Below are positions 29,536 through 37,525 of a DNA stretch of 64,000 nt, in pieces (the first letter of the stretch is position 1; each line of letters begins with the position of its first letter). A program made the translations under genes and the position numbers. This DNA is from an uncultured Pseudomonadota bacterium (lineage in GTDB: Bacteria > Myxococcota_A > UBA9160 > PR03), in NCBI GenBank assembly GCA_900696485.1, contig CAADGG010000109.1, positions 1 through 64,000 of the forward strand, given 5' to 3'. Under the pieces are notes generated by a model, which was not told where the DNA came from, made no database searches, and was given only the letters and a program-made list of their open reading frames with translations.

Positions 29536-30158
29536 TTCCCGATCGTCAACGATCCTTCGACGCCGTCGCGATCAACTCCTATTGTGACAGCTCCCTCTGT
29601 CGACATTCCGACCCTGAGCTCGCCGCATGAGACGCTCATCGACAACTCGCCTTCGGACGAAACACAGAGTTCGGAACCGGCCTCGCACGCATCCTTTTCG
29701 TCGCCAACCTTCCCTGCCCCGCCGACCGCCTCAATCCCCGAAGGTGGCCCGGGCGGGCCGCCCGGCGGTTTGCCTCCCTGCGGCTGCAGGGATTTGGCGA
29801 CCGCCAGGAACTCCTTTGGATCGTGAATCCGGACCGCAACCTCCGTCGCCGCGAGGACAGCAAGCCGGTCGGACGCAGCGATCGGCATCGCGCGCTCCCG
29901 CACAACCCACTCGATCTCCGTAAGCTTCTCGGGATTCGGACTGAGCAAAAAGCTGCAATCATGCGCGTAAAACACACTGCGCGGGACCAGCAGCGTGACG
30001 ATCGCTGCACGATCACCAGTGATCGTCGCTCGCCTCACGACAACACGATTCACAGTGAACTCGCACAGACCCGCCGTTTCGAGCATCACGACCTCGGCGG
30101 CGCCCGTTCTCGCGCCAAGTAGCAGACACGAAGCGACCAACCAGTAGACCACCTTCAT
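29532..30158 (-). CDS. Exported hypothetical protein
   Basis: The 208-residue product has a signal peptide (VVYWLVASCLLLGARTGAAE) and a first domain of about 100 residues with two cysteines (GLCEFTVNRVVV, HDCSFLL). A Pro/Gly-rich linker follows (GGKPPGGPPGPPSG), then a Gly/Ser-rich C-terminus of short strands. Probably periplasmic or surface-located. I recognise no family. It follows the small membrane-protein gene of the ParA operon by 67 bp on the same strand. Confidence 0.65.
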   Translation of the reverse strand: MKVVYWLVASCLLLGARTGAAEVVMLETAGLCEFTVNRVVVRRATITGDRAAIVTLLVPRSVFYAHDCSFLLSPNPEKLTEIEWVVRERAMPIAASDRLAVLAATEVAVRIHDPKEFLAVAKSLQPQGGKPPGGPPGPPSGIEAVGGAGKVGDEKDACEAGSELCVSSEGELSMSVSCGELRVGMSTEGAVTIGVDRDGVEGSLTIGN

Positions 30159-30225
30159 CGCTTGCTTCTCCGCCCTCCTCGGTCACGAATGAGGGCAATC
30201 CGGCGTACACGAATCATGTCGCAAA

Positions 30226-30351
30226 TCAGAGGGGCGCGTTGAGGCCCTCGACAAAGCCCTCGACAATGACAGAGAAAATCACGAGCCACAGGGAAATTAC
30301 GAACGGTAAGATTAGGAGTAGCAAAGCAATTTTGAGCATCGAGTTGAGCAT
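30226..30351 (-). CDS. 41-residue single-span membrane peptide coupled to the parA operon
   Basis: A short frame encodes MLNSMLKIALLLLILPFVIS and continues as one long hydrophobic helix with a C-terminal EGFVEGLNAPL tail. Its ATG overlaps the stop of the preceding gene as TGATG, the coupling arrangement seen elsewhere in this window, which is the main reason to believe it. Function unknown. Frames this short are usually missed in automatic annotation. Confidence 0.55.
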   Translation of the reverse strand: MLNSMLKIALLLLILPFVISLWLVIFSVIVEGFVEGLNAPL

Positions 30352-30884
30352 CACGTACCCAGCGCTGCGCCGATCACTTCTTGCAGCGCATCGTCGAACG
30401 CGGCCATCGCCTCCGCGTCGCTGCTGGCGGGGCGATCGTAGTCCCAGGCGTGATCGCGGGCGGCTTCAAGGATCGCCTCACCGTGCCGCTCGAGAATCTC
30501 CTGAAAGAGCGCGCGGCCGAGGTTTGAGTCGTCAAGCGCCACGCCGCCGAGCGCTGCGCTCAGCTCTGCCTTGAAGCGCTGAAACGAAACCCGCATGTCC
30601 TTGGGCACCCGGAAGCGAAGCGTCGCCGTCTTGGGTGCAGCCCCTGCCCCGTTTCCTGCCGTCCTCGGTTGAGCGGGCTTGGGTTTCGCGCTCGCGCGGG
30701 TCGGGCGTGCCGGTGGAGAACCCGCTGTCCTCAGCCGCGGGGCGGCTTTCGCAACGGGTGCGGCTTTTGCTTCTGCCGGTTCTGGTTCCGCGGCCGGCTC
30801 TGCCGTCGCGGCTGTCAGGGCGGCGGCAAGACGCGCGTCGCCGAAAATGTCGATGCTGTTTGGAACCTCTGAACGCTTAGGCAT
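30351..30884 (-). CDS. Partition-operon protein with disordered N-terminus (possible ParB-role partner)
   Basis: The 177-residue protein has an Ala/Pro/Lys-rich disordered first 85 residues and a folded C-terminal part starting ATLRFRVPKDMRVSFQRFKAE, which is helical and basic at its start. The ATG at 30884 has GGGAGGT ahead of it and overlaps the parA stop by 8 bp; a TTG six bases upstream is the alternative. Its place directly after parA is where a ParB-like centromere-binding partner would be, but no ParB motif (GERR, HTH) is visible. The role is inferred from position only. Confidence 0.6.
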   Translation of the reverse strand: MPKRSEVPNSIDIFGDARLAAALTAATAEPAAEPEPAEAKAAPVAKAAPRLRTAGSPPARPTRASAKPKPAQPRTAGNGAGAAPKTATLRFRVPKDMRVSFQRFKAELSAALGGVALDDSNLGRALFQEILERHGEAILEAARDHAWDYDRPASSDAEAMAAFDDALQEVIGAALGT

Positions 30885-31767
30885 AGGCAACCTCCCTCAC
30901 CTCTCGGTTTTTCTCTGCGCTCCGCAGGCGCTCATAGCCTGCGACGCGCGCTTCCACTTCCCGGGCCCAGGCCCGGAACTGCTCGGTGACCGGATGATCC
31001 GGCTCCGTATCAAACACTGTCTTCCCGAGATGGGCGGCTGTATCAACTGCGGCGAAGCGGCCGATCGTGGCAGTGAATTTGAGCGCCTCGCCGCGTTTGC
31101 CGCGCAGCTTGGCGCCGATCTGCTCTTCCCAGCCCTTGGCGAGATTGCGCCTCCGATCCATCGCACAGACCACCACGCCCAGGAGCTCAAGGCCGGGGTT
31201 GCGCCCGGGCCGCCTGACATTGGCCAGGTCCTCAAGCGCATCGCCAAGACCCGCGAGACCCATCGTCTCCGCCATGACGGACAGGATGAAATAATCCGCC
31301 GCCATGTAGGCGCCCCGCGTCGAGGTCGAGGCCGAGGGGCCCGTATCCAGAATCACGTAGTCATAGCGGCCGTTGGCCTTGAGAACGGCGAGCGGCGACT
31401 TCAGGCAGTCATTCGCGTTGAAGAAACGGTCCTCCTGCCCCAGTTTGGAATCCAGCATTGCGAGCGTCCGGCCCGCCGGCAGAAAATCAGCCCCCTCGCC
31501 CAGACCCGGCACCGTCTCACCGCGCATCACGGCATCCAGCGGTCGCGCGTCGCCGGCCAGTACCTCCGCGGTTGTCGCTTTGCCGGCGACGTCAACCTTC
31601 AGAAGTTTCGTGGCACCGCAATTCTCATCCAGGTCCCAGAGCAGGCAGCGCCGTCCCTGGCGCGCCAGCGCAACGGCGAGATGGACTGCGTTGGTCGTTT
31701 TGCCGACGCCGCCCTTTTGCATGCCGATCCCGATTACCTTTGTTGAAGCTGGTTGCGTGTCTCCCAT
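30877..31767 (-). CDS. parA: ParA-family partition ATPase
   Basis: The 296-residue deviant-Walker ATPase segregates or positions replicons. It has the ParA Walker A GMQKGGVGKTTNAVHLA, WDLDENCGAT (A'), and YDYVILDTGPSAS (Walker B). There is no N-terminal DNA-binding extension, so it resembles small type Ib or ParA/Soj-type proteins. The start has GGAGAGGGCGC ahead of the ATG. It heads a three-gene operon (parA, 30351-30884, 30226-30351) and is divergent from the replication-type gene across a 719-bp noncoding region. Confidence 0.92.
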   Translation of the reverse strand: MGDTQPASTKVIGIGMQKGGVGKTTNAVHLAVALARQGRRCLLWDLDENCGATKLLKVDVAGKATTAEVLAGDARPLDAVMRGETVPGLGEGADFLPAGRTLAMLDSKLGQEDRFFNANDCLKSPLAVLKANGRYDYVILDTGPSASTSTRGAYMAADYFILSVMAETMGLAGLGDALEDLANVRRPGRNPGLELLGVVVCAMDRRRNLAKGWEEQIGAKLRGKRGEALKFTATIGRFAAVDTAAHLGKTVFDTEPDHPVTEQFRAWAREVEARVAGYERLRSAEKNREVREVAYA

Positions 31768-32486
31768 GCGCCCTCTCCTTCCCCTTGATCCTCTCCATTT
31801 CGATTAGAACACCGGAGCGTGTCGCTGACAAGACCCAATCGCACATGCGCACATGAACGCATCCGCACAAGGGCGCGTGCGTCCGTCAACCCACCCGCGC
31901 GAACACGCGCTCGCGCATGTGCCCGCACGCCGGGTGGCCCGAGAACCCTCGGGCGCAATGGCTGCCGCGCCGCCTCGCCACGTCGCGCGCGGGTGATCGG
32001 GCGCATGCGCAACGCGGTCCGTGGACGCGGACGCTCGAGCGCGGATGAGCGCGTGAGCGCATCAGCTCGTGCGCCGACCCAGATGCCAGAACGCTGCCGC
32101 TGGAAGTCAGCGGCGCGCCCACGGGTGAGGGGGTGCATACGCGCGTGCGCTCACGCGCCCATACGCTCGCAGGACTTGAGCGCGCTTGCGCCCAAGGGCT
32201 TGTTCTCGCCCGATTCTTCGTGCAGGCTGGTCTCCGGGTGATTCTTCTTTGGAAGAGCCGCCCATTGTTCAACGAGGGGGGAGAACAAAGACCAGAAATG
32301 AGAAAACCCGCCGAAGCGGCGGGCCTTCCAAAATCCCGAATCACGGGCACTCGAAACCTGAACAGTTCGAGCTTCCCACGGTTCGAAGAGCTTTGCAAGC
32401 ATTTTCTTGCCACAGGATTGTGTTGCTCAATTGGAGGGTCTCTCTTCGCGGGCTTCGACCCCGTCATCTGAGGAAGGGAGACCTCT
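31768..32486. other. 719-bp noncoding region between parA and the replication-type gene
   Basis: No gene is supported. The left half (about 31840-32200) is crowded with alternating GCGCATGCGC, CGCACATGCGC, GCATACGCGCGTGCGC and similar purine-pyrimidine octamers, unlike the flanking coding sequence. The right half (32220-32486) is less GC-rich and carries the hairpin at 32307-32323. The arrangement is what a plasmid replication/partition control region looks like, but exact iterons could not be defined by eye. Confidence 0.5.
32307..32323 (-). terminator. Rho-independent terminator reading leftward inside the leader
   Basis: CCCGCCG-AAG-CGGCGGG forms a 7-bp stem. Read on the minus strand it is followed directly by TTTTCTC, the classic intrinsic terminator form. 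Nothing encoded on the minus strand lies immediately to its right, so it may end a short antisense transcript that begins inside the leader of the gene at 32487. Confidence 0.6.
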
Positions 32487-33074
32487 ATGAAACCATCTAA
32501 CTGTTTGATGCCTTTGGGTTCGGTCGGCGTGCTTGCCATGGCGACGGCCCGATTTACACCACAACGCTACTGGCACCCGGAACCGACACCGACCGGGCGC
32601 TATGTCAAATGGCTGTCGATGGATCCGGTCGAGGATCCGCGCCTTGGCCATGGGGCCGCGCGGCTCCTGCAGGTGATCCGCTCGCTTGCCGGGCGCACGA
32701 CCTGGCTTGAAACCACGCAGGCGGCACTGGCGCGCCGGCTTCACAGGAGTGCGCGGCAGATCCGTCGCTACCTGAGAGAGCTCGAGCGCTTCGGCTACAT
32801 CCGCTCGCAGAAGCGCTTCAGCCGGCGGACGCGCATGATCGCAGGGCTGTTTCTCTATCTGACCGGGCGAACGTTGCCGCCGTTCAAGGACAGACGGCCG
32901 ATGAAGGCCCGAATTCCGGATAGGACAGATCGGACCGACTCTAAGGTAGAAACAGATACAAGGAGAGAAGAGAGCCGATATTTAGCACTGCCTGAACCCC
33001 TCGCACGAGAGCTCGTTCGCCTCGGCCAGGCACTCGAAGCGCGACGCTCACAGGAAGAGGGGGCATCACCATAG
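32487..33074 (+). CDS. Winged-helix protein, possible replication initiator
   Basis: The 195-residue basic protein has a helix-turn-helix core at about residues 70-115 (TTWLETTQAALARRLHRSAR followed by QIRRYLRELERFGYI), the pattern of winged-helix domains in plasmid and phage replication proteins. The ATG has AAGGGAGACCTCT ahead of it. The place opposite parA across a control region favours a replication role; a transcription regulator is the alternative. The C-terminal tail is polar and charged. Confidence 0.6.
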   Translation: MKPSNCLMPLGSVGVLAMATARFTPQRYWHPEPTPTGRYVKWLSMDPVEDPRLGHGAARLLQVIRSLAGRTTWLETTQAALARRLHRSARQIRRYLRELERFGYIRSQKRFSRRTRMIAGLFLYLTGRTLPPFKDRRPMKARIPDRTDRTDSKVETDTRREESRYLALPEPLARELVRLGQALEARRSQEEGASP

Positions 33075-33228
33075 GAGCTGGAACGCCCAAGCGAGCTCTC
33101 GACCACTGTCCATGCAGCGTCGAGGCCGCTATTGCCTTCAGGTGGTGCAAGGGGAAAGGGCGGCGAACTCGTTCCTAGCCAGCAGGAGCGGAGAGGCCGC
33201 GTCCTGCGGAAAGCCGTCAAGTCCTTGA

Positions 33229-33244
33229 TGTTTCACGTGAAACG
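33229..33244. other. parS-like centromere site
   Basis: TGTTTCACGTGAAACG matches the bacterial chromosomal parS consensus TGTTTCACGTGAAACA at 15 of 16 positions, including the whole central TTTCACGTGAAA palindrome. It lies between the replication-type gene and a 63-codon gene, 1.5 kb from parA. Match to the known consensus is direct; ParB binding is inferred. Confidence 0.75.
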
Positions 33245-33256
33245 ACCGGCGCCGGG

Positions 33257-33448
33257 TCACTCGAGCCCGTTGATCCGCGTCAGCCAGGCGACGAACTCGT
33301 CGGGTGAGCGTCCGGTGTCATAGGCGACCCGGGCGTAGTCCTTCGCGAACAGGATCTGACAGTCGAGCCGGAAGCGGATTGCGAGTTGGTCATCGACCTC
33401 GGCGATGTAGTCCTGGAGTTCGAGCTCTCGGCAGGTGTTGGCTTTCAT
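33257..33448 (-). CDS. Small hypothetical protein
   Basis: The 63-residue protein is soluble and acidic, starts at an ATG preceded by GAAGGAGAACCCC, and contains a two-part helical layout (ELQDYIAEVDDQLAIRFRLD, then SPDEFVAWLTRINGLE). No family recognised. Its leader contains a 15-nt stretch (33548-33562) almost identical to one in the leader of the gene at 44339. Confidence 0.65.
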   Translation of the reverse strand: MKANTCRELELQDYIAEVDDQLAIRFRLDCQILFAKDYARVAYDTGRSPDEFVAWLTRINGLE

Positions 33449-33928
33449 GGGGTTCTCCTTCTCTTGTTCCGCCGCGCCAATCGCGGTCGTTCTTGAGAAG
33501 GTCAGAAGCGGGAAGGGGCCGCGGCTGATCGCGCTTTTCGGAGGCGGCCTTCAGGAGGAACCGAAACAGCAACAATCGGGGCGGAGCAGAGCGGACCCGC
33601 CGCGCTCAGGATCTGTGGCCTTTAGAACGGCACTGGTTGCCGCGGGGCTGGAGGAGGAGGGGTGCATGTAGATGGGCCCGCTCGACGAGTTCAGATCGCC
33701 GAGAACCCCTTCTTTCGGGATCTCGCGAGTCGCTGAGTCGTCAACGGACCGGCCCTTCGGATCTTCGCAGCTTTGAGGGAAGCGCAGGTCGTCCCCGACA
33801 CTGTGTTGCGACGTCCCACGATCGTACGACAGGTCAGTATCGCGATTTCCACTTGACGTCGCGTGATCATTCTGATTTGAATAACGAATGAGTTCGCCTT
33901 TGCCTTCACCGAGGACGGAGCGCCGCGT
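33449..33928. other. 480-bp region without a supported gene
   Basis: Open frames exist on both strands but lack ribosome-binding sites and have low-complexity Ser/Arg-rich translations. The left end is the leader of the leftward 63-codon gene. Short AT-richer stretches near 33840-33900 (TTGACGTCGCGTGATCATTC) may hold the promoter of the next gene. Confidence 0.45.
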
Positions 33929-34147
33929 ATGAGCACGCCCATTTCGGTACCCCCAATGGATCCTCAGATCACCTTCTATCAGCTGCAACTACTGACCTCG
34001 GTGCTTGAACAGCACCTCGCGACCTCGCAAGAGCTCTGGCGGCTCCACACATTCACGAGCTGGGCTGTGCTCTTGCTGTTCGGGATCGTCGCGGTCGCGT
34101 GCGTTGGAATTCTTTGGGAACTCCGTCGGAACCGAAAAGACGCGTAA
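33929..34147 (+). CDS. Small single-span membrane protein
   Basis: The 72-residue product has a helical, polar N-terminal half (FYQLQLLTSVLEQHLATSQE) and one clear transmembrane segment (WAVLLLFGIVAVACVGILW) followed by a basic ELRRNRKDA tail, so the C-terminus should be cytoplasmic. Family unknown. Plausible as a small element-encoded membrane protein. Confidence 0.6.
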   Translation: MSTPISVPPMDPQITFYQLQLLTSVLEQHLATSQELWRLHTFTSWAVLLLFGIVAVACVGILWELRRNRKDA

Positions 34148-34428
34148 ACGGCGCATCGGATTCATTGCACAGGAATGGGCCCTTCCTGAATCTTGATAGC
34201 GGTCGCGGGGTTCGCGAGGCCACTCGAGCTCGTAACCTCAGTCCAGCCGTGGTGGCGAGGGCATCGCAAGAGAGACCTACTCGGCGCCTCCGGCCTCGCC
34301 CAGCACCGACCTTGCTGATCTCGACTTCTCGCTGTCAGAAACTGGGGCAATCGGGCAGGGCTTGATTTCAAGCCCGCCGTTCACGGGGCGAGGCGGTCTC
34401 CTAGCTGAAGAGGCTGAGCCCGCCCGCC

Positions 34429-34499
34429 TATACGCTTGTGCGTATAAGTAATAAATATACGGCTTTTAGTATATTGACAGATATCCGCTATAGCGTATA
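34429..34499. promoter_or_regulatory. Array of three 18-bp palindromic operators ahead of hipB1
   Basis: Three 7-4-7 palindromes are regularly spaced: TATACGC-TTGT-GCGTATA (34429-34446), TATACGG-CTTT-TAGTATA (34456-34473) and TATCCGC-TATA-GCGTATA (34482-34499). Centres are 27 and 26 bp apart. The third covers the spacer and the -10 box of the promoter at 34474-34501. HipB-type antitoxins autorepress through palindromes at such positions; binding here is inferred. Confidence 0.75.
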
Positions 34500-34501
34500 A
34501 T
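34474..34501 (+). promoter_or_regulatory. Sigma70-type promoter of the hipB1-hipA1-abi operon
   Basis: Consensus TTGACA (34474-34479) and TATAAT (34496-34501) are separated by 16 bp in an AT-rich island, 24 bp upstream of the GTG start of hipB1. The remaining 34148-34428 interval contains nothing recognisable. Confidence 0.8.
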
Positions 34502-34524
34502 AGTAGTGAAAGAGGTCCCCGGCC

Positions 34525-34773
34525 GTGAATCAGATCGCTCGCACACCCAAGCAGCTCGGCGACGCCATCAGGCGGCAGCGGCGCGCCCTTGGCCTGTCAC
34601 AGACGGCTCTTGGGACCAAGACCAAGCTGCGGCAGGCAACGATCTCAGGCCTTGAGAACGGCGAGCCCGGCACGCAGCTGCGGACCCTGGTCGACGTGAT
34701 GGCCGCACTCGGCCTCGAGCTCGTGGTCCGGGAGCGCTCCAAGGGCAGTGAGAACATCGCGGAGCTCTTCTGA
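34525..34773 (+). CDS. hipB: HipB-like XRE antitoxin/repressor (module 1)
   Basis: The 82-residue DNA-binding antitoxin has an XRE helix-turn-helix over residues 12-65 (LGDAIRRQRRALGLSQTALG, then KLRQATISGLENGEPGT). GTG start at 34525. Its stop overlaps the hipA start as TGATG. It probably represses its own promoter through the three palindromes upstream and neutralises HipA. Small HipB with a short C-terminal tail, as usual. Confidence 0.88.
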   Translation: MNQIARTPKQLGDAIRRQRRALGLSQTALGTKTKLRQATISGLENGEPGTQLRTLVDVMAALGLELVVRERSKGSENIAELF

Positions 34774-36101
34774 TGCCCCGCAAGCGGACCCGAATCCCGC
34801 TCAACGTCTACCTCAACAGCCGCCTGGTCGGGCGGCTGCGACGTCAGGCGAGTGGGGCCACGGATTTTCAATACGACCCGGACTGGCTTGCCTGGGAGCA
34901 CGCGATTCCGGTTTCTCTCTCCCTTCCGCTCCGGGAAGATCGCTACACGGGCGAGCGCGTTCTCGCCGTGCTCGACAATCTCCTTCCCGACAACGAGCCG
35001 ATCCGCCGTCGCATCGCCGAGCGGCTCCAGGCCGGCGGCTATGACGCCTACAGCCTCTTGGCTAAGACGGGGCGCGACTGCGCTGGGGCTCTCCAGTTCC
35101 TGCCGGAGGGGGAGGAGCCCGGAGCTCCGGGTGTCGTCAAAGCGAGCCCCGTCGACGATGCGGCGATCGCGAGGAAGCTCGGCGATCTCGCCACGTCGCC
35201 GCTTGGTATCGAAGCGGATGAGGATTTTCGCATCTCGATTGCTGGCGCGCAGGAGAAGACGGCGCTCCTGTTCCGGAAGGGGAAATGGCAGGTCCCGCAC
35301 GGAACGACGCCGACCACGCACATCCTGAAGCCACAGATCGGCAAGCTCCGGAACGGGATCGATCTCTCACAGAGCGTCGAGAACGAGTTCCTCTGCATGA
35401 GGTTGGCCGTGGCCTTCGGCTTGCCGACCGCGAAGGTCGAGATCGCCGACTTCGCAGGGACCCGCGCTCTTGTGGTTGAACGCTTCGACCGGCAATGGAC
35501 GGAGGACGGGCGTCTCCTGCGGCTGCCGCAGGAAGATTGCTGTCAGGCTTTATCGGTCTCGCCTACGCGCAAGTACGAGAACGAGGGCGGCCCCGGCATA
35601 CAGCAGGTTCTCGATCTTCTCAGGGCGAGCGATGACCCGGAAACCGATCGGCGGATGTTCCTCAAGGCGCAGATCCTGTTCTGGCTGCTGGGAGCCACCG
35701 ATGGCCACGCCAAGAACTTCAGCGTGTTTCTGCGGCCGGGAGGACGGTTTGTCCTGGCGCCGCTCTACGACGTCATGTCAGCTCAGCCGGCTTTGGACGC
35801 GAAACAGCTTTCCAGGAACAAGATGAAGCTCGCGATGGTCGTGGGGAAGAACCGCCACGACGTGATCGATCGGATCCTGCCGCGACATTTCATCCAGACC
35901 GCGGAGAAGGGGGGTCTCGTCGGAGGCGAGGTCGAGGCCATTCTCGCCGAGCTCGCGGAGGCGGGCGAGGGGGCAATCGACCGCGTACGCCGCGCGCTGC
36001 CGAAGGGTTTTCCGGAAGTGCTGACGGAGAGCATTGTTGGAGGGCTGCGGAAGAGGCTCAAGACCGCCGCGGACACGACGTCGTCCAATCGCAAGGTGTA
36101 G
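34773..36101 (+). CDS. hipA: HipA-like serine/threonine kinase toxin (module 1)
   Basis: HipA kinases phosphorylate translation factors or tRNA synthetases and induce dormancy. The 442-residue protein has the N-terminal couple_hipA region (VLDNLLPDNEPIRRRIAERL), the SxxGxQxK-type loop (SIAGAQEKTALL), ENEFLCMRLAVAFGL, VVERFDR, and the catalytic core LLGATDGHAKNFSVFL with LYDVMS. All kinase landmarks are present, so it should be active. It is coupled to hipB by a one-base overlap and followed after only 3 bp by the Abi-type gene, which suggests one transcript. Confidence 0.9.
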   Translation: MPRKRTRIPLNVYLNSRLVGRLRRQASGATDFQYDPDWLAWEHAIPVSLSLPLREDRYTGERVLAVLDNLLPDNEPIRRRIAERLQAGGYDAYSLLAKTGRDCAGALQFLPEGEEPGAPGVVKASPVDDAAIARKLGDLATSPLGIEADEDFRISIAGAQEKTALLFRKGKWQVPHGTTPTTHILKPQIGKLRNGIDLSQSVENEFLCMRLAVAFGLPTAKVEIADFAGTRALVVERFDRQWTEDGRLLRLPQEDCCQALSVSPTRKYENEGGPGIQQVLDLLRASDDPETDRRMFLKAQILFWLLGATDGHAKNFSVFLRPGGRFVLAPLYDVMSAQPALDAKQLSRNKMKLAMVVGKNRHDVIDRILPRHFIQTAEKGGLVGGEVEAILAELAEAGEGAIDRVRRALPKGFPEVLTESIVGGLRKRLKTAADTTSSNRKV

Positions 36102-36104
36102 ACC

Positions 36105-37010
36105 ATGGAGATCTCGCAGATCACCCGTCGCGACATTGTTGATGCCATCCTGGTGGAAGGCGTCAATTGGTGCGGGCGCCTGGAGGAGCCCGAGTTCCTC
36201 TCCCGGCTATTCGAGTTGTCGAGCCTGCCTTCGACAGATGGGCGGTTCCGTGATGCCGCCGGCGATATCTGGCAGCACCGCATCAACAACCACGACTGGG
36301 AAGACCACTGGGTCTTCCACGATCCCCGTTTCAACCTTCTCGACGGAGATGATGAGACCTTCTTGCGATTCCTCTGCGAGACCATCCATCCGGTCGTACG
36401 GCCCGACGTCACCGAAGCAGAGCGCCTCTGTCAGCTCTACAATGAGTTCCTAAGAAACGATGGCTTCCAGATCGTTGAGAAAACGCGCATCTCTGGCAAG
36501 CCTGTCTTCACCGCACGCCGCGTCGGCATCCTCTCCACTCCCGGGATCACCGTGGCGAAGGAGGCGTTCTCCGGCGCGGATGCTGGCTACGTCGCGCAGC
36601 AGATTACGCGCATGGAGGCCGCCGTTCAGAACGATCCCGGTCTTGCAATTGGCACAGCGAAGGAGCTCGTAGAGACCTGCTGCCGCACCATCCTCGTTGA
36701 GCGTGGCATTGAGGTTCCCCGCAATCCGGACCTAGCGCAGCTCGTAAAGCTGACGGGCAAGGAGCTCGAACTGACACCCGGAGACATTCCCGAGCAGGCC
36801 AAGGCGGCCGAAACGATCAAGCGGCTCCTCAGCAATCTGGCGACCATTACGCAGGGCATCGCAGAGCTGCGGAACCAATATGGCACCGGCCACGGAAAGG
36901 AGGCGACGTCTCGCGGCCTCACGTCACGCCACGCAAAGCTTGCGGTCGGCGCCGCTTCAACCCTGGCGATCTTTCTTGTTGAAACCCATCGTCAACGCCC
37001 CAAGCCGTAG
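36105..37010 (+). CDS. Abortive-infection protein with AbiJ-N-like and Abi_C (HEPN-like) domains
   Basis: The 301-residue soluble protein has an N-terminal region (ITRRDIVDAILVEGVNWCGR, then EEPEFLSRLFEL) like the AbiJ N-terminal domain 3, and a C-terminal region of the Abi_C type ending NQYGTGHG...HAKLAVGAASTLAIFL. RNQYGTGH fits the Rx4-6H motif of HEPN ribonucleases, suggesting RNA cleavage as effector activity. This is inference from family knowledge. Third gene of the hipB1-hipA1 operon, so its expression is likely under HipBA control. Confidence 0.8.
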   Translation: MEISQITRRDIVDAILVEGVNWCGRLEEPEFLSRLFELSSLPSTDGRFRDAAGDIWQHRINNHDWEDHWVFHDPRFNLLDGDDETFLRFLCETIHPVVRPDVTEAERLCQLYNEFLRNDGFQIVEKTRISGKPVFTARRVGILSTPGITVAKEAFSGADAGYVAQQITRMEAAVQNDPGLAIGTAKELVETCCRTILVERGIEVPRNPDLAQLVKLTGKELELTPGDIPEQAKAAETIKRLLSNLATITQGIAELRNQYGTGHGKEATSRGLTSRHAKLAVGAASTLAIFLVETHRQRPKP

Positions 37011-37067
37011 GTGAGACGGTGAGGGGGGGAGCTCCTGATAGTCCCCCTCGGTGAGACGAGGTAGAGG

Positions 37068-37502
37068 ATGACACCCGAGCTACAGCGCGCGCTGCGCGCT
37101 CATCCGCGCCTTCGAAAGCGACTTCGCGAGCGAACGGAGGCGCTCTTGCTCGCGGTTGAGGAAGGGCGAGGGGAGGCCATTGTCCGCGCCGCCGCCGAAT
37201 GGGCCGAGGCGGAGAAGGCCAGCGCCGCCGATCTGGCGAAGAGAGAGAGGAAGCCTCCGCAGCACCGCGTCACCTTCTTGATCGAGGAGGCGCACTATCG
37301 GGACTTCTGCAGCACGGCGGCCGAGCACCAGTTGACGCCTTCGGAAGTTGCGCGGCGCTACTGCATCAGCGGGATCACGTTCTCGCACGTCCTGTGGCAT
37401 GCGATGCGGCAAGGGAAGCTCAGCGACGTGATCGTGATCTCGCCGGCGCGAGGCTTGAACCTTGCGCAGCTCGCGCTGCCGAGGTTCGGCCGCGAGCTAT
37501 GA
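37068..37502 (+). CDS. Hypothetical protein with helical N-terminus
   Basis: The 144-residue protein has a basic helical first half (RLRKRLRERTEALLLAVEEG, AADLAKRERKPPQHRVTFLI) and a second half with HYRDFCSTAAEHQLTPSEVA and RRYCISGITFSHVLWHAM. A GAGGTAGAGG site precedes the ATG. Family not recognised. It follows the Abi gene by 57 bp on the same strand and might be part of the same operon. Confidence 0.6.
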   Translation: MTPELQRALRAHPRLRKRLRERTEALLLAVEEGRGEAIVRAAAEWAEAEKASAADLAKRERKPPQHRVTFLIEEAHYRDFCSTAAEHQLTPSEVARRYCISGITFSHVLWHAMRQGKLSDVIVISPARGLNLAQLALPRFGREL

Positions 37503-37525
37503 GGGCCGCAGCCGCCTGTTGTGGG

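Noticed and set aside
33551..33988. 145-codon minus-strand frame in the 33.5-34 kb gap
   Set aside because: No ribosome-binding site, Ser/Asp-rich translation without predicted fold, and it overlaps the small membrane-protein gene.
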